A stretch of DNA of 64,000 nucleotides, taken from assembly GCA_963693105.1 (NCBI GenBank), contig OY843752.1:434001-498000 (forward strand), in the 5' to 3' direction. A model generated the notes under the pieces. It did not search any database, had not been told where the DNA came from, and worked only from the letters and a program-made list of their open reading frames with translations. This document shows positions 1 through 8,084 of this stretch, one piece after another; within the stretch, counting starts at the first letter, position 1, and each line of letters starts with the position of its first letter. A program made the position numbers and the translations under genes. This DNA is from Oxydemutator sp963693105. Its GTDB lineage: Bacteria > Pseudomonadota > Gammaproteobacteria > Poriferisulfidales > Oxydemutatoraceae.

Positions 1-2182
1 CGTAGCGGCCGTTCAACACCCGCACGCCGGCTTCGGCGAAATCCAGTATCAGTTTTTTCGCGTCCTCCCGCTTTTTCTCCTCGACCAGCTCCAGCGCGCG
101 CGCGGCGCTGATCTCGTACGGGTCGTCTTCGCGGATGGAAACATACTTGTCGCCGTACTGGACATACGGGCCGTAACGCCCGACGCCGACCCGCATCGGC
201 TCCCCCTGCGGCGTCTCGCCCAGATCGCGCGGCAATTTGAACAACTCCAGCGCATCTTCAAGCGCAATCGTCTCCGGCGTCTGGCCTTTGCGCAGACTCG
301 CAAACCGCGGCTTTTCATCGTCGTCAGCCGAGCCGATCTGCGCGAAAGGACCATAGCGTCCGTAGCGCACAAGAACGGGCTTGCCGGTCTTCGGATCCGC
401 TCCGAGCTCGCGCGCCTGCGACGCCTCCTGCTTGCTGATGGTCGCCTTGTCGTCCACCTGCCGCTTGAACGGATGCCAGAAATCATCGAGCAGCGGCACC
501 CACTCCTTTTCGCCGCGTGACACGGCGTCGAGCGAGTCCTCGAGACGCGCGGTGAAGTTGTAGTCCACGTACTGCGTGAAATGCTCGGTCAGAAAGCGGT
601 TGACGAGGCGCCCCGTCGGCGTCGGCTGGAAACGCCGTTTTTCGAGCGTCGCGTATTCGCGGTTTTGCAATGTCGAGATGATGCTGGCGTAGGTCGAGGG
701 CCGGCCAATGCCGTATTCCTCAAGCGTCTTGATCAGCGTCGCCTCGTTGTAGCGCGGCGGCGGCTCGGTGAAGTGCTGCCCCGGGACAATCTCCTGCACC
801 GCGACCCGCTCGCCTTCCTCGAGCGGCGGCAGTTTCTTCTCTTTGGCGTCGGCGTCTTTTTTCGGCGCTTCAGAAATCTCGTCCTGGCTTTCGGTGTACA
901 CCATCATGAAACCCGGATCGCGGACGGTCGAGCCGGTGGCGCGGAAAGTGCAGCCGCCGCCGCACGAGAAATCCACCGCCACGGTGTCGAGCGTGGCGGG
1001 AATCATCTGGCAGGCGACCGCGCGCTTCCAGATCAGGTCGTAGAGTCTGAACTGATCGTCGCTCAAGTGCCGCCGGACCTCTTCCGGCGCTTGCGCCGCC
1101 GAGGTCGGGCGGATGGCCTCGTGCGCCTCCTGCGCGTTCTTCGAGCGGGTCTTGTAGAGGTTCGGCGAGGCCGGCAGCTGCTCCTTGCCGAAGCGCGACG
1201 CGATGGTGTCCCTCAGGTCCTCGACGGCCTCGCGTGCGAGCGTCACCGAGTCCGTGCGCATGTAGGTAATCAGGCCGACCGGGCCGGAACCCAGGTCCAC
1301 GCCCTCGTAGAGTTGCTGGGCGATGCGCATCGTGTGCGATGAGCGGAAACGGAGCTTGCGCGAACCTTCCTGTTGCAACGTCGAGGTGATGAACGGCGGC
1401 GCCGGGCGGCGCTTGCGCTGTTTCTTTTCGCAGCGCACCACCGGCATTTGTGCGCCGGCGCCTTCCTCGATCTGCCGGCACAGCCGGTGCGCGTGCTCCT
1501 CGTCGGCGATGTCGAACTGTTCGAGTTTCGCGCCTTCGGCCTCGATCAGTTTCGCGGTGAAAGCCGTGCCCTCCTTCTCCATCTGCGCCTCGATGGTCCA
1601 GTACTCGCGCGACTGGAACGCCTCGATTTCCTCCTCGCGCTCGACAATCAGGCGCAACGCCGGGCTTTGCACGCGCCCCGCCGACAGGCCGCCGGAAACC
1701 TTGCGCCACAACAACGGCGACAGATTGAAGCCGACCAGGTAATCGAGGGCGCGGCGCGCCTGTTGCGCGTTGACGAGGTCGTCCGACAATTCGCGCGGGT
1801 GGGCGATGGCCTCCTGCACGGCGCGCCTGGTAATCTCATGGAACACGACCCGATAGACGTTCTTGTTCCGGAGCGCATCCCGCTCCCTCAGAATTTCGTA
1901 GAGATGCCACGAGATGGCCTCGCCTTCGCGGTCGGGGTCGGTCGCCAGATAGAGATTGTCGGCCTTCTTGAGCTGGCGCACGATGTTGTTGACGTGCTTG
2001 TGGTTGCGGTCGATGATTTCGTACTGCATCGCAAAAGCGTTTTCGGTGTCCACCGCGCCCTCTTTCGGCACCAGATCGCGGACATGGCCGTAGGAGGCCA
2101 GAATCTCGAAATCCGGGCCGAGATATTTCTTGAGCGTGCGCGACTTCGCGGGTGACTCGACAATCAAAAGGTTGCTGCTCAT
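1..2182 (-). CDS. topA: DNA topoisomerase I, 3' end beyond left edge
   Basis: Relaxes negatively supercoiled DNA by transient single-strand cleavage. About 727 N-terminal residues are visible with no stop, so the C-terminal end lies outside the window. The start ATG (2182) opens with MSSNLLIVESPAKS, the first Toprim motif, followed by the acidic DPDREGEAISWH motif near residue 110. The nucleophilic tyrosine lies in LITYMRTDS near residue 310, and the family motif GIGRPSTYASII follows. The visible end contains the VLNGRYG type of C-terminal repeat. A TATAAT-like box lies on the minus strand at 2212-2217. The assignment is secure; the number of C-terminal repeats or zinc ribbons cannot be seen. 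Confidence 0.97.
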   Translation of the reverse strand, partial: MSSNLLIVESPAKSRTLKKYLGPDFEILASYGHVRDLVPKEGAVDTENAFAMQYEIIDRNHKHVNNIVRQLKKADNLYLATDPDREGEAISWHLYEILRERDALRNKNVYRVVFHEITRRAVQEAIAHPRELSDDLVNAQQARRALDYLVGFNLSPLLWRKVSGGLSAGRVQSPALRLIVEREEEIEAFQSREYWTIEAQMEKEGTAFTAKLIEAEGAKLEQFDIADEEHAHRLCRQIEEGAGAQMPVVRCEKKQRKRRPAPPFITSTLQQEGSRKLRFRSSHTMRIAQQLYEGVDLGSGPVGLITYMRTDSVTLAREAVEDLRDTIASRFGKEQLPASPNLYKTRSKNAQEAHEAIRPTSAAQAPEEVRRHLSDDQFRLYDLIWKRAVACQMIPATLDTVAVDFSCGGGCTFRATGSTVRDPGFMMVYTESQDEISEAPKKDADAKEKKLPPLEEGERVAVQEIVPGQHFTEPPPRYNEATLIKTLEEYGIGRPSTYASIISTLQNREYATLEKRRFQPTPTGRLVNRFLTEHFTQYVDYNFTARLEDSLDAVSRGEKEWVPLLDDFWHPFKRQVDDKATISKQEASQARELGADPKTGKPVLVRYGRYGPFAQIGSADDDEKPRFASLRKGQTPETIALEDALELFKLPRDLGETPQGEPMRVGVGRYGPYVQYGDKYVSIREDDPYEISAARALELVEEKKREDAKKLILDFAEAGVRVLNGRY

Positions 2183-2722
2183 CAGTACAATACGATACCA
2201 AAAGTCCGGGGATTATATACTTGACTGTGCATTGCGGTCATCACCGCCTCCGCGAAGGCGCGAAAAGGAACAGGAAAACCAGCGCGGCAGGGCGAGGACG
2301 GCAGGGCCGGTCAAGGCGTCCGCGACGCCGTTCACGTTGCCGTCGCGGTCCGCGAACACTTGCGCCGTGATGGTTCCGGCCCGCTCTCTGCTTTGCCGGG
2401 CACCACAGCGCAACGGAATGACTGTGCGTTCGTCGGAAGCAATTCATTGTTACTTCACAACCTTGACGATTTTTTGCCCGGAAATTGAAATTTTCGGCTG
2501 TATTGAAACGCCGCGATGTGCTTATAATCCAACCAATGAACGGGAATGAAACATCTTCGCAGCCGTGTTCTGACGCGCGGCTTATCGGAATGGCACGGTC
2601 TTTTTTCTTTTCCGGTCATTCGTCGGCCAGAATCTACCGCTTGTCGGCAGGGCCGACCCCTGTCCATACAAACACCTCAAACTGGGTTTTCGATAAACCT
2701 TGTTGACAGGAGGACACTGAGA
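2183..2722. other. 540-bp intergenic region
   Basis: No convincing gene. It contains a minus-strand TATAAT (2212-2217) suited to topA and a plus-strand TATAAT (2523-2528) preceded by TTG-containing sequence that could serve the gene at 2723. A small perfect hairpin GTCGGC-AGG-GCCGAC lies near 2643. A minus-strand stretch around 2250-2400 reads like protein with an Asp/Asn-rich segment, but it has no start context and may be a relic or chance. Confidence 0.5.
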
Positions 2723-3181
2723 GTGACAAAAGAATCCAGAAAGAAAACCCCGTCCGGCCACAGGCGGAGAATGGAAATCCGTGATCCGGCGGCAGAAATG
2801 GCGGAGGCGGCGGAGGACTATCTGCTGTCACAGAGTCCGGCTGAGTATGGTGCCCCGGTCACGCAGGGCGAGTTCAGGGAAGCCATGCTCAAGGTGGACG
2901 TCCGGTTCGCTGAGTCCCGCGGTGAAATGAACACCCGGTTTGCTGAGCTCCGCGGTGAAATGAACACCGGGTTCGCTGAGTCCCGCAGTGAAATGGACGT
3001 CCGGTTTGCTGAGCTCCGCGGTGAAATGAACGCCGGGTTCGCTGAGTCCCGCAGTGAACTGGAGGCCAGAATTGAACAGTCTGAAAACAGGACCATGCGG
3101 TTTGTATTGTGGACCGGTGTTGTCCTGGGCGGGGTTATTCTCTCCGCCATGTTTGGCATGGTTCGGTATCTGGCCGGGTAA
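2723..3181 (+). CDS. Small membrane-anchored coiled-coil protein with 11-residue repeats
   Basis: A 152-residue protein of unknown function. The GTG start is chosen because a perfect AGGAGG (2708-2713) lies 9 bp upstream; an in-frame ATG at 2546 has no comparable site. After a charged N-terminus there are about five tandem 11-residue units of the form FAESRGEMNTR and FAELRGEMNTG (about 2908-3072). This is the hendecad spacing of a right-handed coiled coil. A C-terminal hydrophobic segment of about 25 residues (VLWTGVVLGGVILSAMFG) should anchor it in the inner membrane. The layout resembles DUF1640-type or t-SNARE-like bacterial coiled-coil membrane proteins, but no function is assigned. The repeats are almost identical at DNA level (33-bp units), so copy number could vary. 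Confidence 0.7.
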   Translation: MTKESRKKTPSGHRRRMEIRDPAAEMAEAAEDYLLSQSPAEYGAPVTQGEFREAMLKVDVRFAESRGEMNTRFAELRGEMNTGFAESRSEMDVRFAELRGEMNAGFAESRSELEARIEQSENRTMRFVLWTGVVLGGVILSAMFGMVRYLAG

Positions 3182-3258
3182 TCGGGGTTGCGCCGTCATT
3201 CGTGGGCGCGGCCCGTACTGTCCGCAAGGCGGTGACGGCTCTTGTGGCCGGCGGGCGC

Positions 3259-3287
3259 TTGACCGGCGGCGTGCTTGCCGCTACACT
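3259..3287 (+). promoter_or_regulatory. Sigma70-type promoter for rpsT
   Basis: TTGACC (3259-3264), a 17-bp spacer and TACACT (3282-3287) end 29 bp before the rpsT start codon. Seen by eye only. Confidence 0.6.
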
Positions 3288-3316
3288 GCCGCCTCGTATT
3301 CACCGGGAAAAACACC

Positions 3317-3580
3317 ATGGCAAACACATCCTCGGCGCGCAAGTGCGCAAGACAGGCTGAAAAACGCAGGCGGCACAACATGGGCCTGCGTGCGCGCTTG
3401 CGCACCTCCGTCAAGAACATCGCCAAGGCGGTCGCCGCCGGCGACCCGCAGGGTGCGCAAGCCGCCTTCAAGAAGGCGGTGCCGCTGATTGATTCGGGCG
3501 TCAACAAAAAATTCATGCACAAGAACAAAGCCGCACGGCACAAAAGCCGCCTCAACCGCCTGGTGCGACAGGCGCAATAA
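3317..3580 (+). CDS. rpsT: 30S ribosomal protein S20
   Basis: S20 is a primary 16S rRNA-binding protein of the small subunit. The 87-residue product begins MANTSSARKCARQAEKRRRHN, the standard S20 opening, is Lys/Arg-rich throughout, and ends KSRLNRLVRQAQ. Length is normal for the family. It is monocistronic, with its own promoter upstream and strong hairpins downstream. Secure. Confidence 0.97.
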   Translation: MANTSSARKCARQAEKRRRHNMGLRARLRTSVKNIAKAVAAGDPQGAQAAFKKAVPLIDSGVNKKFMHKNKAARHKSRLNRLVRQAQ

Positions 3581-3628
3581 ACACCGGCGCGCGCCGGTCT
3601 TCTGATTTTCCCCCTGCACGACGGCAAA

Positions 3629-3663
3629 GAGGCCGCGCTTCCCGAACGGGAAAGAACGGCCTC
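3629..3663. terminator. AGGCCG-type hairpin between rpsT and precursor
   Basis: GAGGCCG (3629-3635) pairs with CGGCCTC (3657-3663), with a nested CTTCCC/GGGAA stem. It belongs to the AAAGAGGCCGCG hairpin family that recurs beside RiPP precursor genes in this window. It lies 160 bp past the stop of the minus-strand precursor at 3824 and 49 bp past rpsT. Confidence 0.6.
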
Positions 3664-3690
3664 CCGTCAACCAACAACCTGCACCATCAA

Positions 3691-3728
3691 AAAACCCGCG
3701 GAGGCAAACGGGCCGTTCCGCGGGTTTT
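3691..3728. terminator. Bidirectional terminator between rpsT and precursor
   Basis: AAAACCCGCGGA (3691-3702) and TCCGCGGGTTTT (3717-3728) form a perfect 12-bp stem with A/T tracts on both sides, so it can end transcription from either strand. Confidence 0.7.
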
Positions 3729-3823
3729 GCTTCAGTGGATAGGCGCCGGCTCGTCGGTGAACGAGCGCGGCGCAATCCTCAAGGTCTTCCAGTCATCTCT
3801 CCCAAAGGCGGCGACCGCCAGGC

Positions 3824-4315
3824 TTAAGGCTTAAGGAAGGGAAACGACGACGGTATGAGATTCATGATATGACCCATAATGGCGCGAGCGGGCTGATTCC
3901 GTTCCCGCTCCTTCCAATCCGCGATGGTGATGTACTCGGCTCCTTCCGCCTGGACTTCGGTGTAGTAGCGGAGCCTTTCCTCCGACGACAACATACTGGC
4001 GCCGCCAGCCATGCCGTCCAGGTCGTCGTCCGAAAGCAAGCCGTCGTCCGAAGTCGAGGCGGCGTTCGAAATCACCTCTACCTGTTTTTCTGACGGAAGT
4101 GTGACATGCCAGCATTTTTCGTCGTTGCGATGAACCACGATTTCCAGGTCGGACGGGACTTCCCCACCACTGGCGCCGGCAATCGCCGCTTTCGGGTCCT
4201 TGTCAAATGCGTCGCGGAATTGTTCATCGCTGATATAAAGAGTGGCCAGCCTCGCGGAACTTGTCTCTTTCGACCACGGCAGCGTAACCGTGTTTTCCTG
4301 TTGTTTTTCCATCAT
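3824..4315 (-). CDS. NHLP-leader RiPP precursor peptide, class C copy 1
   Basis: A 163-residue (or 162, if the second of two adjacent ATGs is used) precursor-like protein. The leader shows nitrile-hydratase-like features: FRDAFDKDPKAAIAGA, then a beta-rich segment (LEIVVHRNDEKCWHVTLP), an acidic run and DLDGMAGG at residues 98-105. The 58-residue putative core after Gly-Gly is charged and aromatic, ends IPSSFPFLKP, and is not Ser/Thr-rich. The core is identical to that of the gene at 4949, while the leaders differ by substitutions and a 13-residue insertion here (residues 85-97). A GGGAGG ribosome site precedes the start. I infer RiPP precursor status from the leader; the modification is unknown. 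Confidence 0.75.
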   Translation of the reverse strand: MMEKQQENTVTLPWSKETSSARLATLYISDEQFRDAFDKDPKAAIAGASGGEVPSDLEIVVHRNDEKCWHVTLPSEKQVEVISNAASTSDDGLLSDDDLDGMAGGASMLSSEERLRYYTEVQAEGAEYITIADWKERERNQPARAIMGHIMNLIPSSFPFLKP

Positions 4316-4355
4316 GCAATCCTCCCTTTAGTTCTCCAGTTTGCATACCGCCGTA

Positions 4356-4407
4356 GTTTTATCCCCTCTTCCCTCCCCTGTCAATACTGACAAAGGTTGC
4401 TGAACGG
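4356..4407 (-). promoter_or_regulatory. Precursor-regulon element plus promoter (copy 1)
   Basis: Read on the minus strand, CCGTTCAGCAACCTTTGTCA (4407 down to 4388) is followed by TTGACA (4384-4379), exactly 17 bp and TAAAAC (4361-4356). TGTCA-N4-TGACA forms an inverted repeat overlapping the -35. The same arrangement precedes five other precursor units; this one begins 92 bp before the start codon. Confidence 0.8.
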
Positions 4408-4439
4408 CTGTGCGGATGAAACGCGGACAAACGCGCCGG

Positions 4440-4595
4440 TTACTTGATTTTTGATTCTTTGTAGAGAACGTGCTTGCGCACGACGGGATCGTATTTTTTG
4501 ATCTCAAGCTTTTCGGCGTTGGCGGTCTTTTTGCGCGAGGTCGTGTAGTAATGGCCGGTGCCGGCGCTGGAAACGAGTTTGATTTTTTCCCGCAC
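4440..4595 (-). CDS. rpmG: 50S ribosomal protein L33
   Basis: A 51-residue large-subunit protein. It starts at GTG (4595) with VREKIKLVSSAGTGHYY, contains TTSRKKTANAEKLE, and ends LYKESKIK. No CxxC pairs are present, so it is the zinc-free form of L33. It sits 9 bp after rpmB, the usual rpmB-rpmG operon. Length and sequence are normal; the GTG start is inferred from homologous lengths. Confidence 0.93.
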   Translation of the reverse strand: MREKIKLVSSAGTGHYYTTSRKKTANAEKLEIKKYDPVVRKHVLYKESKIK

Positions 4596-4604
4596 AACCC
4601 CGCC

Positions 4605-4841
4605 TCAGACCTTGACGCCGCGCCGGCGCAGGTCGCCGAGCACGGTCTGGATGCCCTTCTTGTCTATGATTCTCATGCCCTTGCGCGAGACGCGCAATTT
4701 GACCCAGCGTTTTTCGTCCGGCTCCCAGAAACGGTGAACGTGCAGATTCGGCAAAAAGCGCCGCCGCGTCTTGTTGTGCGCGTGCGACACGTTGTTGCCG
4801 CTCATCGGCTTCTTTCCGGTTACCTGGCAGACTCTGGACAT
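4605..4841 (-). CDS. rpmB: 50S ribosomal protein L28
   Basis: A 78-residue large-subunit protein. The start ATG at 4841 gives MSRVCQVTGKKPMSGNNVSHA, the classic L28 N-terminus, followed by NKTRRRFLPNLH and a basic C-terminus. It is first in the rpmB-rpmG pair. Unusually, the pair is flanked on both sides by near-duplicate RiPP precursor genes (3824 and 4949) in the same orientation. Confidence 0.96.
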   Translation of the reverse strand: MSRVCQVTGKKPMSGNNVSHAHNKTRRRFLPNLHVHRFWEPDEKRWVKLRVSRKGMRIIDKKGIQTVLGDLRRRGVKV

Positions 4842-4907
4842 GATGGTTTTCCGCGAAGGGGCGGCAAGCATACCACGCTGCACGGCGAAAGCAACCTGCT
4901 ACGCAGG

Positions 4908-4938
4908 GGCCGCGCTTCCTGAACGGGAAAGCGCGGCC
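4908..4938. terminator. GGCCGCG-type hairpin after precursor copy 2
   Basis: GGCCGCGCTT (4908-4917) pairs with AAGCGCGGCC (4929-4938). It starts 10 bp downstream of the minus-strand precursor stop at 4949 and belongs to the hairpin family shared by the precursor genes. Confidence 0.65.
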
Positions 4939-4948
4939 TCCGCCAAGC

Positions 4949-5401
4949 TTAAGGCTTAAGGAAGGGAAACGACGACGGTATGAGATTCATGATATGACCC
5001 ATAATGGCACGAGCGGGCTGATTCCGTTCCCGCTCCTTCCAATCCGCGATGGTGATGTACTCGGCTCCTTCCGCCTGGACTTCGGTGTAGTAGCGGAGCC
5101 TTTCCTCCGACGACAACATACTGGCACCGCCGGCCACGCTGTCCAGGTCGGCGTTCGAAATCACCTCTACCTGTTTTTCTGACGGAAGTGTGACATGCCA
5201 GCATTTTTCGTCGTTGCGATGAACCACGATTTCCAGGTCGGACGGGACTTGCCCACCACTGGCGCTGGCAATCGCCGCTTTCGGATCCTTGTCAAATGCG
5301 TCGCGGAATTGTGCATCGCTGATATAAAGATTGGCCAGCTTCGCGGAACTCGCCTCCTTCGACCACGGCAGCGTAACCATGTTTTCCTGTTGTTTTTCCA
5401 T
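4949..5401 (-). CDS. NHLP-leader RiPP precursor peptide, class C copy 2
   Basis: A 150-residue near-duplicate of the gene at 3824. The start ATG (5401) follows AAAGGAGG. The leader reads MEKQQENMVTLPWSK, then FRDAFDKDPKAAIAS, then a beta segment, and ends DLDSVAGG. It lacks the 13-residue acidic insertion of copy 1. The putative core after Gly-Gly is identical in both copies, so the mature product would be the same. About 20 bp after the stop are also shared. This points to a recent duplication around rpmB-rpmG with relaxed constraint on the leader, or gene conversion of the core. Confidence 0.75.
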   Translation of the reverse strand: MEKQQENMVTLPWSKEASSAKLANLYISDAQFRDAFDKDPKAAIASASGGQVPSDLEIVVHRNDEKCWHVTLPSEKQVEVISNADLDSVAGGASMLSSEERLRYYTEVQAEGAEYITIADWKERERNQPARAIMGHIMNLIPSSFPFLKP

Positions 5402-5444
5402 AATGCAAATCCTCCTTTTATTCCAAAGCTTGCATACAGCCGCA

Positions 5445-5496
5445 AGCTTACCCCCTTCCCTTCCCTGGCTCAATACTGCCAAAAGTTTCTGAACGG
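5445..5496 (-). promoter_or_regulatory. Precursor-regulon element plus promoter (copy 2)
   Basis: On the minus strand: CCGTTCAGAAACTTTTGGCA (5496 down), TTGAGC at the -35 position, 17 bp, and TAAGCT (5450-5445). Same geometry as copy 1; 95 bp from element to start codon. The -35 and the inverted repeat are weaker. Confidence 0.75.
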
Positions 5497-5521
5497 ATGG
5501 GGATGGAATATAATCGCCGCG

Positions 5522-6643
5522 ATGGAACACGACAACACCAGGCGCTGGGTCATCAAGGTCGGCAGTTCGCTGGTCACCGACAGCGGTTGCGGCCTCAACA
5601 CGGACCTGATCGGCGACTGGGCCGCCCAGATTGCCGGGCTGGTGCGCGCCGGCAGCCAGGTCGCGCTGGTGTCGTCCGGCTCGATTGCCGAGGGCGTCAG
5701 CCGCCTGGGTTGGCGGCAAAGGCCGCAAAACCTGCACTCGCTGCAGGCCGCCGCCGCGGTCGGCCAGATGGGGCTGATGCAGGGCTACCGGCAGGCCTTC
5801 GCCGGCCACGGCGTCAACACCGCGCAAGTGCTGCTGACGCACGAGGATTTCCGCGACCGCCAGCGCTACCTGAACGCGCGCGCGACGTTGACAACGTTGT
5901 TTGAACTCGGCGTGGCGCCCATCATCAACGAAAACGACACCGTCTCCACCGAGGAGATTCAACTGGGCGACAACGACACGCTGGCGGCGCAGGTCGCCAA
6001 CCTCGTGGACGCCGACCTGCTGCTGATCCTGACCAACCAGCGCGGGCTGTTCGACAAGGACCCAAGCCGCCACGACGATGCCAAACTGATTCGCAGCGCC
6101 CGCACCGGCGACGCGCTGCTCGACAAAGCCGCGGGCCCGAGCATCGGCGAACTGGGGCGCGGCGGCATGATTACCAAGGTGGCGGCGGCGCGCTGCGCGG
6201 CGCAATCGGGCGCCTCGACGGTCATCGCGCCGGGGCAGGAGAACAACGTCATCGGCCGCATCGCCTCGGGCGAGACGCTCGGCACCCTGATTCAGGCCGC
6301 CGGGCGGCCGCTTGCGCTCAGAAAACGATGGATCGCCAACCTCAAGCCGCGCGGCGCGCTGACGCTCGACGAAGGCGCCTGCGAGGCGCTGCGCGATCTC
6401 GGCAAAAGCCTGCTGCCTGTCGGCGTCGCCGCGCTCGACGGCGACTTCCGGCGCGGCGACATGGTGGTATGCCGAACCGCCGCAGGCCAGATCGTGGCGC
6501 GCGGTCTCGCCAACTACACCGCCGGCGAGGCGCGCCTGATTATCGGCAAAAGCGGCGGCGAGGCGAAGGCGATTATGGGCGCGCGCTACGAGACGGAATT
6601 AATCCACCGCGACAATCTCGCGGTGGACGCCGACTTCCGTTGA
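5522..6643 (+). CDS. proB: Glutamate 5-kinase
   Basis: Catalyses ATP-dependent phosphorylation of glutamate, the first step of proline synthesis. The 373-residue product starts at ATG 5522 (MEHDNTRRWVIKVGSSLV). It has the amino-acid-kinase fold: VIKVGSSLVTDSG, the VSSGSIAEG loop, INENDTVSTEEIQLGDNDTLAA for substrate and Mg, and GGMITKVAAA. A C-terminal PUA domain follows from about residue 280, ending HRDNLAVDADF. Length is normal. It stands alone here; proC lies 15 kb away. The precursor promoter at 5445-5496 points the other way. Confidence 0.96.
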   Translation: MEHDNTRRWVIKVGSSLVTDSGCGLNTDLIGDWAAQIAGLVRAGSQVALVSSGSIAEGVSRLGWRQRPQNLHSLQAAAAVGQMGLMQGYRQAFAGHGVNTAQVLLTHEDFRDRQRYLNARATLTTLFELGVAPIINENDTVSTEEIQLGDNDTLAAQVANLVDADLLLILTNQRGLFDKDPSRHDDAKLIRSARTGDALLDKAAGPSIGELGRGGMITKVAAARCAAQSGASTVIAPGQENNVIGRIASGETLGTLIQAAGRPLALRKRWIANLKPRGALTLDEGACEALRDLGKSLLPVGVAALDGDFRRGDMVVCRTAAGQIVARGLANYTAGEARLIIGKSGGEAKAIMGARYETELIHRDNLAVDADFR

Positions 6644-6652
6644 GGCGGGCGT

Positions 6653-7867
6653 TCAGCCCGCGTGGTGGACGGCGGCAAGCGAGGGCTTCAACGCATAGCC
6701 CTGAATGCGTCTGGAAAACTCCTCGAGTTTCTGCAGACCCGTTTCCTCGGCCTGCCGGCACCATTCATGCAACAGGTCGCACAGCCGGTGCTGGTCGCCA
6801 TGGTCGGCGCTCCACAGTTCGTGCAGCCTGCGCTTGAATTCATAAACCACTTTCAGTTTGTGGTTGTCGTCCAGCACCTGTTGCAGCGTGTCGCGGTCCT
6901 GGTCGCTGACATGGCGGTCGTGGAGCAGCATCGCGCGGCGGGCGTTCAGCAGCAATTTGCGGTAGCCGCCGTCGGCGCCCGCCAGTTCGGCGCGGATGAC
7001 CGGCACGATGACGTTCGAGGCATACTCGCGCATCACGTGGAGGCGGCTGTGGAACAGCGCGGCGGCGGTTTTCAGGTCGAGCGGGCCGTGCGCGGCGCGG
7101 CGCCGGGGCATCGGCGCCAGGCGCAGGATGCGCGCCAGGCCGAATGTGCGCAGCAGCCGGATATAAAGCCAGCCGATGTCGAATTCCCACCACTTGAACG
7201 AAAACTTTGCCGAAGTCGGGAAAGCGTGGTGGTTGTTGTGCAGTTCCTCGCCGCCGATGAGCAGGCCGAGGTTGCTGAAATTGGTCGAGTTGTCGTCGGT
7301 GGCGAAGTTGCGGTAGCCGCCATAGTGTCCCAGGCCGTTGACGACGCCGGCGGCGAAGAACGGAATCCACATCATCTGCACGGCCCACAGGCAAATCCCG
7401 AAAAAGCCGAACAGCAGATAGTTCAGCGCCAGCAGCAGCAGGATGCCGATGGTCGGATAGCGCGAGTAGAGGCGTTTTTCAATCGCGTCTTGCGGCGTGC
7501 CGCGCCCGTGAACCCGCAGCGTCTCGTCGTTGTGGGCTTCCTCGCGGTACAAGTCGGCGCCGCGCAGCAGCACCGTCAGGATGCCTTCGCAGGCGGGGCT
7601 GTGCGGGTCGTCGGGCGTCTCGCAGCGGGCGTGGTGCTTGCGGTGAATCGCAACCCACTCTCTGGTATTCATGCCGGTCGCAAGCCACAGCCAGAAACGC
7701 ATCAGGTGATTGACGGCGGGATGAAAATCCACGCTGCGATGGGCCTGTGAGCGGTGCAGAAACAACGTCACGCAGACTATCGTCATGTGACACAACGCAA
7801 GCCCGGTGACGAGATAACCCCACCACGGCAATTGGACCAGGCCCTGGCCGGTCAGTAAGTCAAACAT
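6653..7867 (-). CDS. Membrane fatty-acid (acyl-CoA-type) desaturase
   Basis: A 404-residue integral membrane di-iron desaturase of the delta-9 acyl-CoA/DesA-like family, which introduces double bonds into acyl chains. Three histidine boxes are visible: HRSQAHR near residue 38, HRKHH near residue 75 and ELHNNHHA near residue 210. Hydrophobic segments near the N-terminus and around residues 145-185 span the membrane. A long hydrophilic C-terminal region (about residues 270-404) matches the extended proteobacterial subgroup. It is convergent with proB, the stops 9 bp apart. Substrate (acyl-CoA or phospholipid-bound chain) is not determined. Confidence 0.88.
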   Translation of the reverse strand: MFDLLTGQGLVQLPWWGYLVTGLALCHMTIVCVTLFLHRSQAHRSVDFHPAVNHLMRFWLWLATGMNTREWVAIHRKHHARCETPDDPHSPACEGILTVLLRGADLYREEAHNDETLRVHGRGTPQDAIEKRLYSRYPTIGILLLLALNYLLFGFFGICLWAVQMMWIPFFAAGVVNGLGHYGGYRNFATDDNSTNFSNLGLLIGGEELHNNHHAFPTSAKFSFKWWEFDIGWLYIRLLRTFGLARILRLAPMPRRRAAHGPLDLKTAAALFHSRLHVMREYASNVIVPVIRAELAGADGGYRKLLLNARRAMLLHDRHVSDQDRDTLQQVLDDNHKLKVVYEFKRRLHELWSADHGDQHRLCDLLHEWCRQAEETGLQKLEEFSRRIQGYALKPSLAAVHHAG

Positions 7868-8003
7868 AGCGATACACCATAGCCGCGAAACGCGCCGCCG
7901 TCAACCGGAACCCGGTTGTGCCCGGGCGGTGTTGATGCAGCCTGTTCAGCACTGGCCACGGACCATCTGGCGGGGCGCTACGCCCCGGCGGGAAGAATAG
8001 AAC

Positions 8004-8034
8004 CGAAAAGGGCGGGGAAATCCCGCCCCTTTCG
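8004..8034 (-). terminator. Hairpin terminator after the 8.1-8.9 kb precursor pair
   Basis: CGAAAAGGGCGGG and CCCGCCCCTTTCG form a long GC stem, giving a CTTTTCGG tail on the minus strand, 51 bp past the stop at 8085. Confidence 0.6.
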
Positions 8035-8084
8035 AGTGGACCGATTACCAATGAATCGGGCGAGGCAAGGCGGCGCCTGGCGGC

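Noticed and set aside
2213..2413. Minus-strand 66-codon ORF with an Asp/Asn-rich stretch
   Set aside because: No start signal and no family match; could be a relic but cannot be supported.
4949..6205. 418-residue fusion reading from antisense proB into the class C precursor
   Set aside because: The N-terminal 268 codons are antisense to proB; a ribosome site and homology to the other copy place the start at 5401.
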